NCBI GenBank assembly: GCA_002483605.1
Contig: DLIG01000019.1
Coordinates: forward strand, 62,543-126,542
Reading direction: 5' to 3'
Origin: Sulfurovum sp. UBA7648
Lineage (GTDB): Bacteria > Campylobacterota > Campylobacteria > Campylobacterales > Sulfurovaceae
DNA: 64,000 nucleotides
Shown: piece by piece, positions 54,115 through 63,034 of the stretch
Layout: every line of letters starts with the position of its first letter
Position numbering within the stretch: the stretch's first letter is position 1
Made by a program: the position numbers and the translations under genes
Notes under the pieces: generated by a model
Databases searched by the model: none
Told to the model about the DNA's origin: nothing
The model's input: only the letters and a program-made list of their open reading frames with translations

Positions 54115-54920
54115 GTAAATTTATAACTTTTATATTTTTAACACTAAGTGTGGTTTTTAATTTTAGTTTTGCAGATACACCTAAAATAGTATCTGCATAT
54201 AAAATAGGAAAATATATTGATGTGCAAGCTGCAAAAGAGAAGCTTATGACGAGAGGATTTGAAGTAGTGGGCATCTATCCTTCATTTAATAAAGGTACAA
54301 CCATCTTATACACCAATGCAATAATGAAAGCAGACGCAAATAAAAATAATACCGGTTTTGCCGGTGTTGGCCGTATGCTTATTGACGAAGAGAACAATCA
54401 AATTCATATTGCTAATCCTATATATTTTGGGGCAGCATTTTTGGGATCAAGCTATAATCATGCGCATGCTGTAAATGTACTTTCATCTCTTGAAGAGGCT
54501 TTTGGTACATTGAAAGACTCTGAAGATGCTTATGCTTTTGCTGATCTGCCTAAATATCATTTTATGGTGGGTATGCCGTATTACAATGATATGGATATAA
54601 TAGCAGATGCACCTACAGACAAACTTGTAGCAAAAGCAAAAGCATCAAAAGATATAGTAAGTATCGTGCAAATTGGCAAAGACAGCTATGTTGCATTTAT
54701 GAAGGTTGACAAACGAACAAGCAGCTTTGTTAAAAAAATTGGTGTACAAAATGGTGAGATTTTGCCATGGGCGGTCTTGATAGAAAATGGCAAAGCCAAG
54801 GCATTAAATGCAAAATATTTAATTGCGATCAGCTATCCACTGCTAACCATGACAGAGTTCATGACCATCGCGACAGTACCTAGTGCGATCACTCAAAGTC
54901 TTAAAAAATCATTCAAGTAA
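54111..54920 (+). CDS. Exported protein of unknown function, paired with the preceding gene
   Basis: A 269-residue protein with a signal peptide (cleavage near SFA, about residue 21) and no other membrane segment. Segments such as AKEKLMTRGFEVVGIYP (about 40-56) and PKYHFMVGMPYYNDMDI resemble the style of its neighbour (GFxxVxxY then strand-rich parts), so the two may be distant relatives. I do not recognise a catalytic motif. Coupled to the upstream gene by an ATGA overlap and followed by a good terminator, it ends a two-gene operon of unknown role in the periplasm. Confidence 0.6.
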   Translation: MSKFITFIFLTLSVVFNFSFADTPKIVSAYKIGKYIDVQAAKEKLMTRGFEVVGIYPSFNKGTTILYTNAIMKADANKNNTGFAGVGRMLIDEENNQIHIANPIYFGAAFLGSSYNHAHAVNVLSSLEEAFGTLKDSEDAYAFADLPKYHFMVGMPYYNDMDIIADAPTDKLVAKAKASKDIVSIVQIGKDSYVAFMKVDKRTSSFVKKIGVQNGEILPWAVLIENGKAKALNAKYLIAISYPLLTMTEFMTIATVPSAITQSLKKSFK

Positions 54921-54933
54921 CAATTTTTATCAG

Positions 54934-54974
54934 AAACTATCACATCCTCATTTGAAAGATGCGATAGTTTTTTT
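54934..54974 (+). terminator. Rho-independent terminator after the exported-protein pair
   Basis: AAACTATC and GATAGTTT form the base of a stem of about 13 bp with one A-C mismatch, followed by a run of seven T. It overlaps the 3' end of the convergent patatin gene. Confidence 0.7.
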
Positions 54975-55811
54975 AATGGCAGGCAGCATTCTAATGGCAG
55001 CTTTTTCACCTTCTAAAATTGCTTGATGTTTAGAATCAAATGAAACCGAACTTAGCCTTTCTAAATTTGGTTTAATAACAACATTGGCCTTTTTGAGCTC
55101 ATTTGTGAGTGCAACTTGGCTCATGATATTGATAGTTTGATCCAAAGTAGATAAGAGTCCGCTTGCTCCGCTTTTTGGTTTTGCCGATATATCAACAGCG
55201 ATCACTATATCTGCACCCATCTGTTTAGCAGCGGTTACCGGAACCGGTTGTGTCAAGCCCCCGTCAACATAATAACTATTTCCTATTTTTACAGGCTGAA
55301 AAATATTCGGCACGCTTGCACTTGCTCTGACGGCTTGTCCTGTATTGCCAAATATAAATACTGCTGTTGCACCGGTATCTTTATTTGTTGCAACTATTCC
55401 AAGTGGAATTTTAAGATTTTGAATTTGTTTGTTGTTAACTGATCTGTTGATAAAGTTTTGTAACGCTTCGCCTTTAATAAAGCCCTCTGTGGAGAGGGTG
55501 AAATCCATCAATCCATTTGACTCAAGGTCTATTGCCTTTTGTTGCAGCTGGATGCTGTTCATCCCAGATGCGTAGAAGCTTCCAATGATTGAGCCGGCAC
55601 TCGTACCTGTAATAATATCAGGTTTGATCCCGTGTTGTTCTAATATTTTTATAACCCCGATATGTGCAAAACCTTTTGCGGCTCCGCCTCCAAGGGCAAG
55701 AGCTATTTTTGGTTTCTTTTTGACTATGGGTTGGGCTGGGGCAGCTTCTTTTGTGCCGCATCCTGTTAGCATGATAGAAATTGTGATCATCATTATATAT
55801 AATATTCGCAT
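54948..55811 (-). CDS. Patatin-like phospholipase, lipoprotein
   Basis: A 287-residue putative lipid acyl hydrolase of the RssA type. It has a lipoprotein signal (MLTGC, Cys18), the oxyanion hole GGGAAKG (41-47), the nucleophile in GTSAGS (Ser71) and the DGG motif (catalytic Asp) in SYYVDGGLTQPV. It therefore has the full Ser-Asp dyad. As a lipoprotein it would act in the periplasm, probably on membrane phospholipid; this location is unlike cytoplasmic RssA. It is transcribed alone, divergent from the TauE-type gene. Confidence 0.88.
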   Translation of the reverse strand: MRILYIMMITISIMLTGCGTKEAAPAQPIVKKKPKIALALGGGAAKGFAHIGVIKILEQHGIKPDIITGTSAGSIIGSFYASGMNSIQLQQKAIDLESNGLMDFTLSTEGFIKGEALQNFINRSVNNKQIQNLKIPLGIVATNKDTGATAVFIFGNTGQAVRASASVPNIFQPVKIGNSYYVDGGLTQPVPVTAAKQMGADIVIAVDISAKPKSGASGLLSTLDQTINIMSQVALTNELKKANVVIKPNLERLSSVSFDSKHQAILEGEKAAIRMLPAIKKTIASFK

Positions 55812-55867
55812 TAAATAACCTCGTTCGTTTTTTTATTATTCCATCTGATGGGGTAATTTGATATGCA

Positions 55868-55873
55868 ATTGTA
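55868..55873 (-). promoter_or_regulatory. Possible -10 box of the patatin gene
   Basis: Minus-strand AGTACAATTGC, 56 bases before the ATG; TACAAT differs from consensus at one place. Confidence 0.3.
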
Positions 55874-55904
55874 CTGTAAAACTGCAAAAAACTACAAAAT
55901 ATGA

Positions 55905-55910
55905 TATACT
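55905..55910 (+). promoter_or_regulatory. -10 box of the TauE-type gene
   Basis: TATACT in TGATATACTATTG, 51 bases before the ATG; TAGGAGA is the ribosome binding site. Confidence 0.4.
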
Positions 55911-55961
55911 ATTGTCTTATTTTTTGCTCGAGGCAATTAAAATTTTAGGAGAAGATTACAG

Positions 55962-56699
55962 ATGGAAATAATGCTTATATTGCTTGGAATTTTCGTCGGT
56001 ATTCTTTCTGGTTTTTTTGGTATAGGCGGCGGTACCGTGAGTGTACCGATACTCTTGTATATGGGGTTTGGCATCAAAGAAGCGATCGGTATATCTGTTG
56101 CTCAAATGCTTGTAGGGTCATTCGCAGCTTTTTTGATCCATAGAAAAAAACAAACATATAACGCAGGCGAAATAAAATATTTTGGTTTCGGAGGAATAAT
56201 CGGGGCAGTTGTCGGCGGGTACTTAGTTAAAGTGTTGAATGCATCGTTATTGGAATGGTTCTTTCTCTCTTTGGTAACTTTCACTCTGGTCAAGCTGTTT
56301 ATGTCCAATCCTGAACCAACACACAAAGAAATTGTAAACCGTCCTTTATATATGCTTGTAGGCGGGCTCATAGGAGTATTTTCCGGAATGCTTGGAGTCG
56401 GCGGTTCTATACTTATGACACCGATACTGGTTAGTTTTCTTGGATTTTCGCTCAAAAAGGCTTCGGCAGTTGGATTGTTTTATGTGATGTTCACATCTGT
56501 TTCGTCTTTTGTGACATTATCATCGTTTGGAATGATAAATTTTCAAGCAGGAGCACTGATGGCTCTTGGCTCTTTGATCGGGATATGGGTAGGCATTTGG
56601 CTTATGAATAAAATGCATATTAAACATTATAAGCGATTTTTGGTTATTTTTTATGTCATTATATTGGCAATTACAGTAAATAAATTAATTTTAGGTTAA
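55962..56699 (+). CDS. Sulfite exporter TauE/SafE family protein
   Basis: A 245-residue inner membrane protein with about eight helices arranged as two similar halves. The duplicated motif GxxSGxxGIGGGxxxVPIL (about 13-31) and GxxSGMLGVGGSILMTPIL (about 139-157) is the family signature. Family members export organosulfur compounds or sulfite, or move other anions; in sulfur-oxidising Campylobacterota a sulfite or sulfur-compound role is plausible but not proven. uvrA starts two bases after its stop codon, so it may drive part of uvrA expression. Confidence 0.88.
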   Translation: MEIMLILLGIFVGILSGFFGIGGGTVSVPILLYMGFGIKEAIGISVAQMLVGSFAAFLIHRKKQTYNAGEIKYFGFGGIIGAVVGGYLVKVLNASLLEWFFLSLVTFTLVKLFMSNPEPTHKEIVNRPLYMLVGGLIGVFSGMLGVGGSILMTPILVSFLGFSLKKASAVGLFYVMFTSVSSFVTLSSFGMINFQAGALMALGSLIGIWVGIWLMNKMHIKHYKRFLVIFYVIILAITVNKLILG

Positions 56700-56701
56700 A
56701 C

Positions 56702-59518
56702 ATGAATAGTATTAAAGTATTTGGAGCAAGAGAAAATAATCTCAAAAATATTTCTCTTGAAATTCCAAAAAATCAATTGGTGGTCTTGACAGGGCTAAGC
56801 GGTAGCGGCAAATCTACTTTAGCTTTTTCTACTCTTTATGCAGAAGGGCAAAGACGCTACATAGAATCATTATCCAGTTATGCCAGACAGTTTCTTGGAA
56901 AAGTAGGCAAACCCGAGGTGGATAAAATTGAAGGACTAACTCCTGCAATCGCGATAGATCAAAAGACTACTTCTAAAAATCCACGCTCAACAGTAGGGAC
57001 AATCACTGAGATATATGACTATATTAGGCTTCTTTTTGCCAGGGTCGGCAAGCAGTATTGTGATCAATGCGGCAAGCCCGTCTCATCAATGAGCGCCAGT
57101 GATATCATTGCCGAAGTTCTTAAGCTTCCCGTTGATACAAAAATAGTCATTTTGGCGCCTTTGGCCAAAGAAAAAAAAGGTTCTTTTGCCGAGATGTTAG
57201 AATCATTACGCCATAAAGGCTATGTGAGAGCAATGATAGACGGAGTAATGGTACGTCTTGACGAAGAGATAGAGCTAACAAAGACCAAAAAACACACTAT
57301 TAAAGCCGTTATAGACAGGGTTGTTGTTAATGAGGATAGCCGTGAGAGAATAGGCCAGGATGTCGAAAAAGCACTAAAAGAAAGCTACGGTGAAGTAGAG
57401 ATAGATATACTCAATCCTGATGAAGTAGGGCTAGAGACGCATCATATTCACTATTCAGAACATTTGGCATGTTTTGATTGTAAGATCAGTTTTGAGCCAT
57501 TGGAGCCTGTAAGTTTTTCATTTAACTCTCCAAAAGGCGCATGTAATGTATGTGACGGCCTTGGCATCAGATATGTTTTGGATATAAAAAAAATTATAGA
57601 CGGATCATTAAGCATCGACAAGGGTGCTATCAAGATAGTTTATGGATTTAACAAAAGTTATTATGCGAAGTTTTTAAATGCTTTTTGTGAATCCCAAGGG
57701 ATAGATGTCAATGTTCCTTATGAAGAGCTTCAAGAGCACGAAAAGAAAGCGATACTATATGGCAGCGCCGGAGAGGTAAAATTTGTATGGAAACATCACC
57801 CGATCAAGAGAGAATGGCCTGGTATCGTCAAGATCGCTTATGATATGTTCAAGGATGAAAGAGACTTGGCTGAATATATGACAGAAAAAAAATGCGACAG
57901 ATGCAATGGTCATCGTCTCTCACCGGCATCATTGGCAGTCAGGATAGGAGATCATAATATAGCCTCCATCATAGATATGCCTATAGAAGAAAGTTATAAA
58001 TTTTTCAGAGATGACAATAATTTTTCTTTTTTGACACCGCAGCAAAAACAAATTGCAGAGCCTATTTTAAGAGAGATCAATGAAAGGTTGTTTTTCTTGT
58101 ATGACGTTGGGCTTTCTTATCTGACCCTTAGCCGTGATGCGAGGACCATTTCCGGCGGAGAAGCCCAACGTATCAGGATAGCATCTCAGATAGGCTCAGG
58201 ACTTACCGGAGTAATGTATGTGCTGGACGAACCTAGCATAGGACTTCATGAAAGAGATACCATGAAGCTCATTCGTACTTTGAAATCTTTGCAATCCAAA
58301 GGCAATAGTGTTATAGTGGTAGAGCATGACAAAGAGACCATCATGAATGCCGATTATATAATCGATGTCGGGCCGGGAGCCGGGGAGTATGGCGGTGAGA
58401 TAATCTTTGCCGGTACTCTTGCAGAGCTTAAAAAGGCAAAAACTCTCACGGCTGATTATCTATTTGGCAGAAAAAAGATCTATTATCCTCACAACAGACC
58501 ACAAGAGAGATGGATAGAGATAAATAATGTGAGTATAAATAATATATCATCTTTGTCTACCAAGATACCTCTTGGCAATTTTGTTTGCATAGCGGGTGTA
58601 AGCGGCAGCGGAAAGAGTTCGCTTATATTGCAGACCCTTCTTCCTACAGCACTTGAGATGCTAAACCGTGCGACCAAAGTAACCAAAGTTGACGGAGTTG
58701 AAATATTAGGGCTGGAGCAGCTTGATAAAGTAATATACTTAGATCAAAATCCTATAGGCAGAACCCCAAGAAGCAATCCGGCTACTTACACAGGCATTAT
58801 GGATGAAATAAGAAAGCTTTTTGTCAAAACAAAAGAGGCTGAAATACGAGGCTATCAAGTAGGAAGATTTTCATTCAATGTCAAAGGCGGCAGATGCGAA
58901 AAATGCCAAGGGGATGGAGAGATAAAAATTGAGATGCATTTTTTACCGGATGTTATGGTTCAGTGTGATGCTTGCGGAGGAAAAAGATATAACGTGCAAA
59001 CATTGGAAGTAATGTACAAAAGCAAAAACATAGCAGATGTATTGGATATGAGCGTAACTCAAGCCCTTGAATTCTTTAAAGCAGTACCGCTGATCGCTGC
59101 AAAATTGCGTACTCTTGAAGCTGTAGGGCTTGGATATATTAAATTAGGGCAAAATGCTACCACCTTGAGCGGCGGCGAAGCACAACGTATTAAATTAAGC
59201 AAGGAGCTTAGCCGTAAAGATACAGGCAATACGCTGTATATATTGGATGAGCCTACAACCGGACTTCATTTTTCTGATGTAGATAGACTCACCGGGGTAT
59301 TGCATCATTTGGTAGAACTTGGCAATAGCGTAGTAGTCATCGAACACAATCTGGATATGATTAAAAATGCAGATTATATTATAGATATGGGGCCTGAAGG
59401 CGGCAATAAAGGCGGGCTTATAATAGCAACCGGAACACCGGAACAATTAGCAAAAAATTATAAGCAAACCGGCAGCTATACAGGAGAGTATCTCTCAAAA
59501 GAAGATGGAGTTTTATAG
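56702..59518 (+). CDS. uvrA: Excinuclease ABC subunit A
   Basis: DNA damage sensor of nucleotide excision repair. The 938-residue protein has two ABC ATPase modules: Walker A GLSGSGKS (31-38) and GVSGSGKSS (about 637), the two signature motifs SGGEAQR(I), and Walker B LDEPSIGLH and LDEPTTGLH. Zinc-binding CxxC pairs occur in YCDQCGKP-like and CDRCNGHRL stretches and in the second module (CEKCQGDGE ... CDACGGKRY). It starts without a clear ribosome binding site two bases after the TauE-type gene, suggesting coupling. Confidence 0.97.
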   Translation: MNSIKVFGARENNLKNISLEIPKNQLVVLTGLSGSGKSTLAFSTLYAEGQRRYIESLSSYARQFLGKVGKPEVDKIEGLTPAIAIDQKTTSKNPRSTVGTITEIYDYIRLLFARVGKQYCDQCGKPVSSMSASDIIAEVLKLPVDTKIVILAPLAKEKKGSFAEMLESLRHKGYVRAMIDGVMVRLDEEIELTKTKKHTIKAVIDRVVVNEDSRERIGQDVEKALKESYGEVEIDILNPDEVGLETHHIHYSEHLACFDCKISFEPLEPVSFSFNSPKGACNVCDGLGIRYVLDIKKIIDGSLSIDKGAIKIVYGFNKSYYAKFLNAFCESQGIDVNVPYEELQEHEKKAILYGSAGEVKFVWKHHPIKREWPGIVKIAYDMFKDERDLAEYMTEKKCDRCNGHRLSPASLAVRIGDHNIASIIDMPIEESYKFFRDDNNFSFLTPQQKQIAEPILREINERLFFLYDVGLSYLTLSRDARTISGGEAQRIRIASQIGSGLTGVMYVLDEPSIGLHERDTMKLIRTLKSLQSKGNSVIVVEHDKETIMNADYIIDVGPGAGEYGGEIIFAGTLAELKKAKTLTADYLFGRKKIYYPHNRPQERWIEINNVSINNISSLSTKIPLGNFVCIAGVSGSGKSSLILQTLLPTALEMLNRATKVTKVDGVEILGLEQLDKVIYLDQNPIGRTPRSNPATYTGIMDEIRKLFVKTKEAEIRGYQVGRFSFNVKGGRCEKCQGDGEIKIEMHFLPDVMVQCDACGGKRYNVQTLEVMYKSKNIADVLDMSVTQALEFFKAVPLIAAKLRTLEAVGLGYIKLGQNATTLSGGEAQRIKLSKELSRKDTGNTLYILDEPTTGLHFSDVDRLTGVLHHLVELGNSVVVIEHNLDMIKNADYIIDMGPEGGNKGGLIIATGTPEQLAKNYKQTGSYTGEYLSKEDGVL

Positions 59519-59529
59519 ATAAAACTCGA

Positions 59530-59535
59530 TATAAT
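59530..59535 (+). promoter_or_regulatory. Distal -10 box upstream of polA
   Basis: CGATATAATTA just after the uvrA stop codon. The same CGATATAAT string recurs 49 bases downstream. Confidence 0.4.
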
Positions 59536-59568
59536 TAAAAACTACAAAAACGGAACAAATCTCTTAAA

Positions 59569-59595
59569 AGCAGACCGATATAATATTAGTCTGCT
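59569..59595 (+). promoter_or_regulatory. Hairpin with proximal polA -10 box in its loop
   Basis: AGCAGAC and GTCTGCT form a perfect 7-bp stem; the loop contains CGATATAATATTA with a consensus TATAAT at 59579-59584. In the RNA from uvrA the hairpin could act as a weak terminator, while in DNA the loop is a promoter for polA, 57 bases before its ATG. Confidence 0.4.
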
Positions 59596-59641
59596 GAAAA
59601 TTTGAGTATTCAAACAACAACACAAAAAAGGAACTTTTTTT

Positions 59642-62365
59642 ATGACCACAATTACTATAATAGATACTTTCGGTTTCTTTTTTCGCTCTTATTATGCATT
59701 GCCGCCATTGCGAAATTCAGCAGGCTTTCCTACCGGCTTGCTTACAGGTTTTATTAATCTTATTGATTCTCTACATCGTAATCATAGTACTGATTATATA
59801 GTTTTTGCCCTTGACAGCAAGGGTGATACTTTTCGCAATGAATTATATAGCGGATATAAAGCAAACCGCCAACCGCCGCCTGAAGATCTGACACTTCAAC
59901 TTCCTATAGCTATAAAATGGATAGAGGAGATGGGTTTTGCAAATTTGGCACTCGATAGATACGAGGCGGATGACATAATTGCCACAATTACAGCCAAGGC
60001 AAAAGCTGATGGGATCAAGGTGCGTATCATATCGCATGATAAAGACCTATATCAGCTAATAGATGATGGTATAGTAGTGCTCCACGACTCCGTAAAAAAA
60101 GTTGACATAGATGAAGCAGGATGCGTAGCTAAATTTGGAATACATCCAAAAGACTTTACAAATTTCCAAGCTATTTTGGGCGATAGTTCTGATAATGTTC
60201 CAGGGATCAAGGGTATAGGACAAAAGGGTGCAAGTGATCTTGTCAATCGTTATCATACGTTAGAAGCTATATATGAAGATATTGAAAATGCAGGCACACC
60301 GCGCATTCAAAAGCTTTTATTGGAAGGCAAAGAGCAAGCTTTTTTATCAAGAGAGCTTGTTACTATGAAAACAGATGTAATAGACAATTGTAATTGGGAC
60401 AAATATAGGTTTGAAGATAGAAATTATCTATCCATATTGCTAGATGAGTTTGAAAAATATGAAATGAAACAAGCCATTAAAAAAGCCGGGATGAACGGCA
60501 ATGGTTTGGCATCAAACGATACAATTGCATCAAAAACTAAAAATGAAAAACCTCAAACAAATAATCAATCATCAAAATCTAAATTTGAAGCTATTACTCT
60601 TGATACCGTGGATAAATTAGAAAGCATTATCTCCAAGTTTACCCATGAAACCCTAGTGGCATTTGATACTGAAACAACAGGGCTGGATACAAAAGAGGCA
60701 AGTTTGATAGGCTTTAGTTTTTGCGTAGATGAAAATAAAGCGTATTATGTACCAGTCGGCCATAGTTATCTAGGCGTTGGAACACAAGTTGGTTTGATAG
60801 ATGCACTCAAGAGTATAAAAAAGATATTTTTATGCAAAGTAATAGGGCAAAACCTCAAGTTTGATCTCAGCCTTTTATATAACCGCTATGATTTTGCTCC
60901 TTTTGAGCCATATGCAGATACCATGATACTAGCTTGGCTCGCCAATCCTAGCAGCAGGGTCGGGTTGGATACTTTGGCAAAAGAGTATTTTGGCTATGAG
61001 ATGCTTTCTTTTAAAGATACTGTTAAAAAAGGTGAAAATTTCTCAAGCGTATCCATTGAAGAGGCTACTTTTTATGCCGCTGAAGATGCTTGGATGACAT
61101 ATAAGATATACAATGCACTTATCAAAAAGATGGAATTAGCATCTTTGGATTCTCTTATTAGGGAGGCAAAGACAGTAGAATATCCGTTTATCAATGTGCT
61201 CATTAGAATGGAAAGTATAGGTATCAAGTTGGATTTAAATAAACTTCATACTCTTACTCATAATCTCAGTACTACGCTTGATAACCTCACTAAAGAGATC
61301 TATACTCTTTGCGGCACGGAATTTAACATCCGCTCTACCCAGCAGTTAGGCACTGTTCTTTTTGGGCAATTAGGCTTAAAAGGCGGAAAGAAGACAAAGA
61401 CCGGGTACAGCACAAATGAATCGGTCCTAGAAGAGCTTAAAGACGAACATCCTGTTATAGAAAAGCTGCTTTTATACCGTGAATATTCAAAGCTATTATC
61501 TACATATGCGCAGCCTTTGTATACTCTTGGCAAAAAAGATGCAAACCATAGGATCTATACCTCTTTTTTGCAAACAGGAACAGCTACAGGCAGACTAAGC
61601 TCAAAAGATCCAAATCTCCAAAACATCCCGGTTCGAACAGAGCTTGGGCGAAGTATCAGAGAAGCGTTTGTAGCCAAAAAGGGATATAAATTAGTCGGCA
61701 TAGACTATTCTCAAATAGAATTGCGGCTTTTGGCGCATTTTTCCGGAGATAAAGCCTTAAATGATGCATTTAATAATCGCGAAGATATCCATTATGCTAC
61801 ATCGCATAAGCTTTTTGGCGAAGAGCTGGCCAAAGAAAAAAGAAATGTAGCCAAGTCGATCAATTTTGGTTTGCTTTACGGCATGGGGCCTAAAAAACTT
61901 TCAGCTGCACTTGGCATATCTCCCATGGAAGCCAAAGAGATCATATCTAGCTATTTTGCGTCATTTCCTACTGTTAGAAATTTCTTGGAATCCATCCAAA
62001 AAGAGATTATTAATATTGGGTATGTAGAGACATTATTGGGCCGCAGAAGATTTTTTAATTACGAGCAAGCTAGCGGTATGGAAAAAGCTGCATATCTTCG
62101 CGAAGGGGTCAATACTGTATTCCAGGGCAGTGCAGCAGATCTTATAAAATTGTCAATGAATGAGATAGATAGTATGATCATAGATGAGAATTTGGATGCT
62201 AGATTGCTGCTGCAAATTCACGATGAACTTATATTTGAGATCGAAGATTCAAAGGCCCAGGAGCTTAGTGAACGTTTTGCTCATGTAATGAAAAACATAT
62301 ATGACTTAAATGTACCGTTGGAATGCTCTGTGAGCATTGGGAACAATTGGGGCGAGCTGAAGTAG
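59642..62365 (+). CDS. polA: DNA polymerase I
   Basis: Repairs gaps and removes RNA primers. The 907-residue protein has all three domains. The 5'-3' exonuclease (about 1-280) has DTFGFFFRSYYALP and the ISHDKDLYQL and GDSSDNVPGIKGIG motifs. The 3'-5' exonuclease (about 320-500) keeps the Asp-x-Glu pair in VAFDTETTGL, so proofreading is probably active. The polymerase (about 520-907) has motif A (GIDYSQIELRLLAHFSGD), motif B (KRNVAKSINFGLLYGMG) and motif C (QIHDELIFE). AAAGGAA lies 9 bases before the ATG. Confidence 0.97.
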   Translation: MTTITIIDTFGFFFRSYYALPPLRNSAGFPTGLLTGFINLIDSLHRNHSTDYIVFALDSKGDTFRNELYSGYKANRQPPPEDLTLQLPIAIKWIEEMGFANLALDRYEADDIIATITAKAKADGIKVRIISHDKDLYQLIDDGIVVLHDSVKKVDIDEAGCVAKFGIHPKDFTNFQAILGDSSDNVPGIKGIGQKGASDLVNRYHTLEAIYEDIENAGTPRIQKLLLEGKEQAFLSRELVTMKTDVIDNCNWDKYRFEDRNYLSILLDEFEKYEMKQAIKKAGMNGNGLASNDTIASKTKNEKPQTNNQSSKSKFEAITLDTVDKLESIISKFTHETLVAFDTETTGLDTKEASLIGFSFCVDENKAYYVPVGHSYLGVGTQVGLIDALKSIKKIFLCKVIGQNLKFDLSLLYNRYDFAPFEPYADTMILAWLANPSSRVGLDTLAKEYFGYEMLSFKDTVKKGENFSSVSIEEATFYAAEDAWMTYKIYNALIKKMELASLDSLIREAKTVEYPFINVLIRMESIGIKLDLNKLHTLTHNLSTTLDNLTKEIYTLCGTEFNIRSTQQLGTVLFGQLGLKGGKKTKTGYSTNESVLEELKDEHPVIEKLLLYREYSKLLSTYAQPLYTLGKKDANHRIYTSFLQTGTATGRLSSKDPNLQNIPVRTELGRSIREAFVAKKGYKLVGIDYSQIELRLLAHFSGDKALNDAFNNREDIHYATSHKLFGEELAKEKRNVAKSINFGLLYGMGPKKLSAALGISPMEAKEIISSYFASFPTVRNFLESIQKEIINIGYVETLLGRRRFFNYEQASGMEKAAYLREGVNTVFQGSAADLIKLSMNEIDSMIIDENLDARLLLQIHDELIFEIEDSKAQELSERFAHVMKNIYDLNVPLECSVSIGNNWGELK

Positions 62366-62390
62366 CATATTGCAGTATAAGGAATAAAAA

Positions 62391-62591
62391 ATGGCAAGCG
62401 GTTGGGGATGTCAGCATTTAGGCAGAAATAATAAAGAACTAGATTGGTGCAATCTGCTAAAACACAAATGTGACCCTGGGTGCAAGGGATGCGTGCTTTA
62501 CAAAGCAGGTGTTTTTACTACACAAAAACCGGATATTGAAGAGACAAGAAAGCCAAAAAATAGAAGTGATAATCCATTTGGCAGAAAATGA
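62391..62591 (+). CDS. Small cysteine-rich protein
   Basis: A basic 66-residue protein that I do not recognise by name. Five cysteines (7, 20, 27, 31, 34) are concentrated in the first half, with CDPGCKGC suggesting a zinc or iron-sulfur site; the C-terminal half is polar and probably disordered. There is no signal peptide. AAGGAA lies 8 bases before the ATG. It follows polA after 25 bases and is convergent with the YcgN-type gene, which also encodes a Cys-cluster protein. Confidence 0.65.
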   Translation: MASGWGCQHLGRNNKELDWCNLLKHKCDPGCKGCVLYKAGVFTTQKPDIEETRKPKNRSDNPFGRK

Positions 62592-62608
62592 TCTATTAAA
62601 GATAGTTC

Positions 62609-63031
62609 TTACCATTCCATGATATGATCTTCTAATATGATATCATCTGTCTCTTCTATATGGCTTGACGGATTGACGCCATGAATTCTTACGCTTTCTT
62701 TGGTGCCGCTAATAAGCGGATGCCAAGAAGGAAGCGGTTTGCCGGCATAGCGTAGACGATAAGCACAAGTCTCGGGCAGCCAGTCGAATTCTTTTACTCT
62801 TTTAAGTGTTAGCTGCATACATTCAGGTACTATCTTGAAGCGATTATGATACTCTTTGCAGCCGCCGTGCTCTATATCAAAGCATTTGCACACGACATTT
62901 GTCGTAACTATACTATCATCATCGCATACAAGTCTATGAACACAGCATAGCCCGCATCCATCGCATAACGACTCCCATTCTTCATGTGTAAGCTCTGAAA
63001 GCTGTTTTGTTTCCCAAAAATTATTATACAT
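62609..63031 (-). CDS. YcgN-type cysteine-cluster protein (UPF0260)
   Basis: A 140-residue cytoplasmic protein with the family's cysteine pattern: CDGCGLCC (Cys23, 26, 29, 30), then CKCFD, GCKEY and PECMQL, and TCAYRL further on. The pattern is that of the YkgJ/YcgN group, thought to bind zinc or an iron-sulfur cluster; the function is unknown. The WLPETCAYRL and PLPSWHPLISG stretches are typical of YcgN. It starts three bases after the yceI gene and is the second gene of that pair. Confidence 0.85.
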   Translation of the reverse strand: MYNNFWETKQLSELTHEEWESLCDGCGLCCVHRLVCDDDSIVTTNVVCKCFDIEHGGCKEYHNRFKIVPECMQLTLKRVKEFDWLPETCAYRLRYAGKPLPSWHPLISGTKESVRIHGVNPSSHIEETDDIILEDHIMEW

Positions 63032-63034
63032 CGG

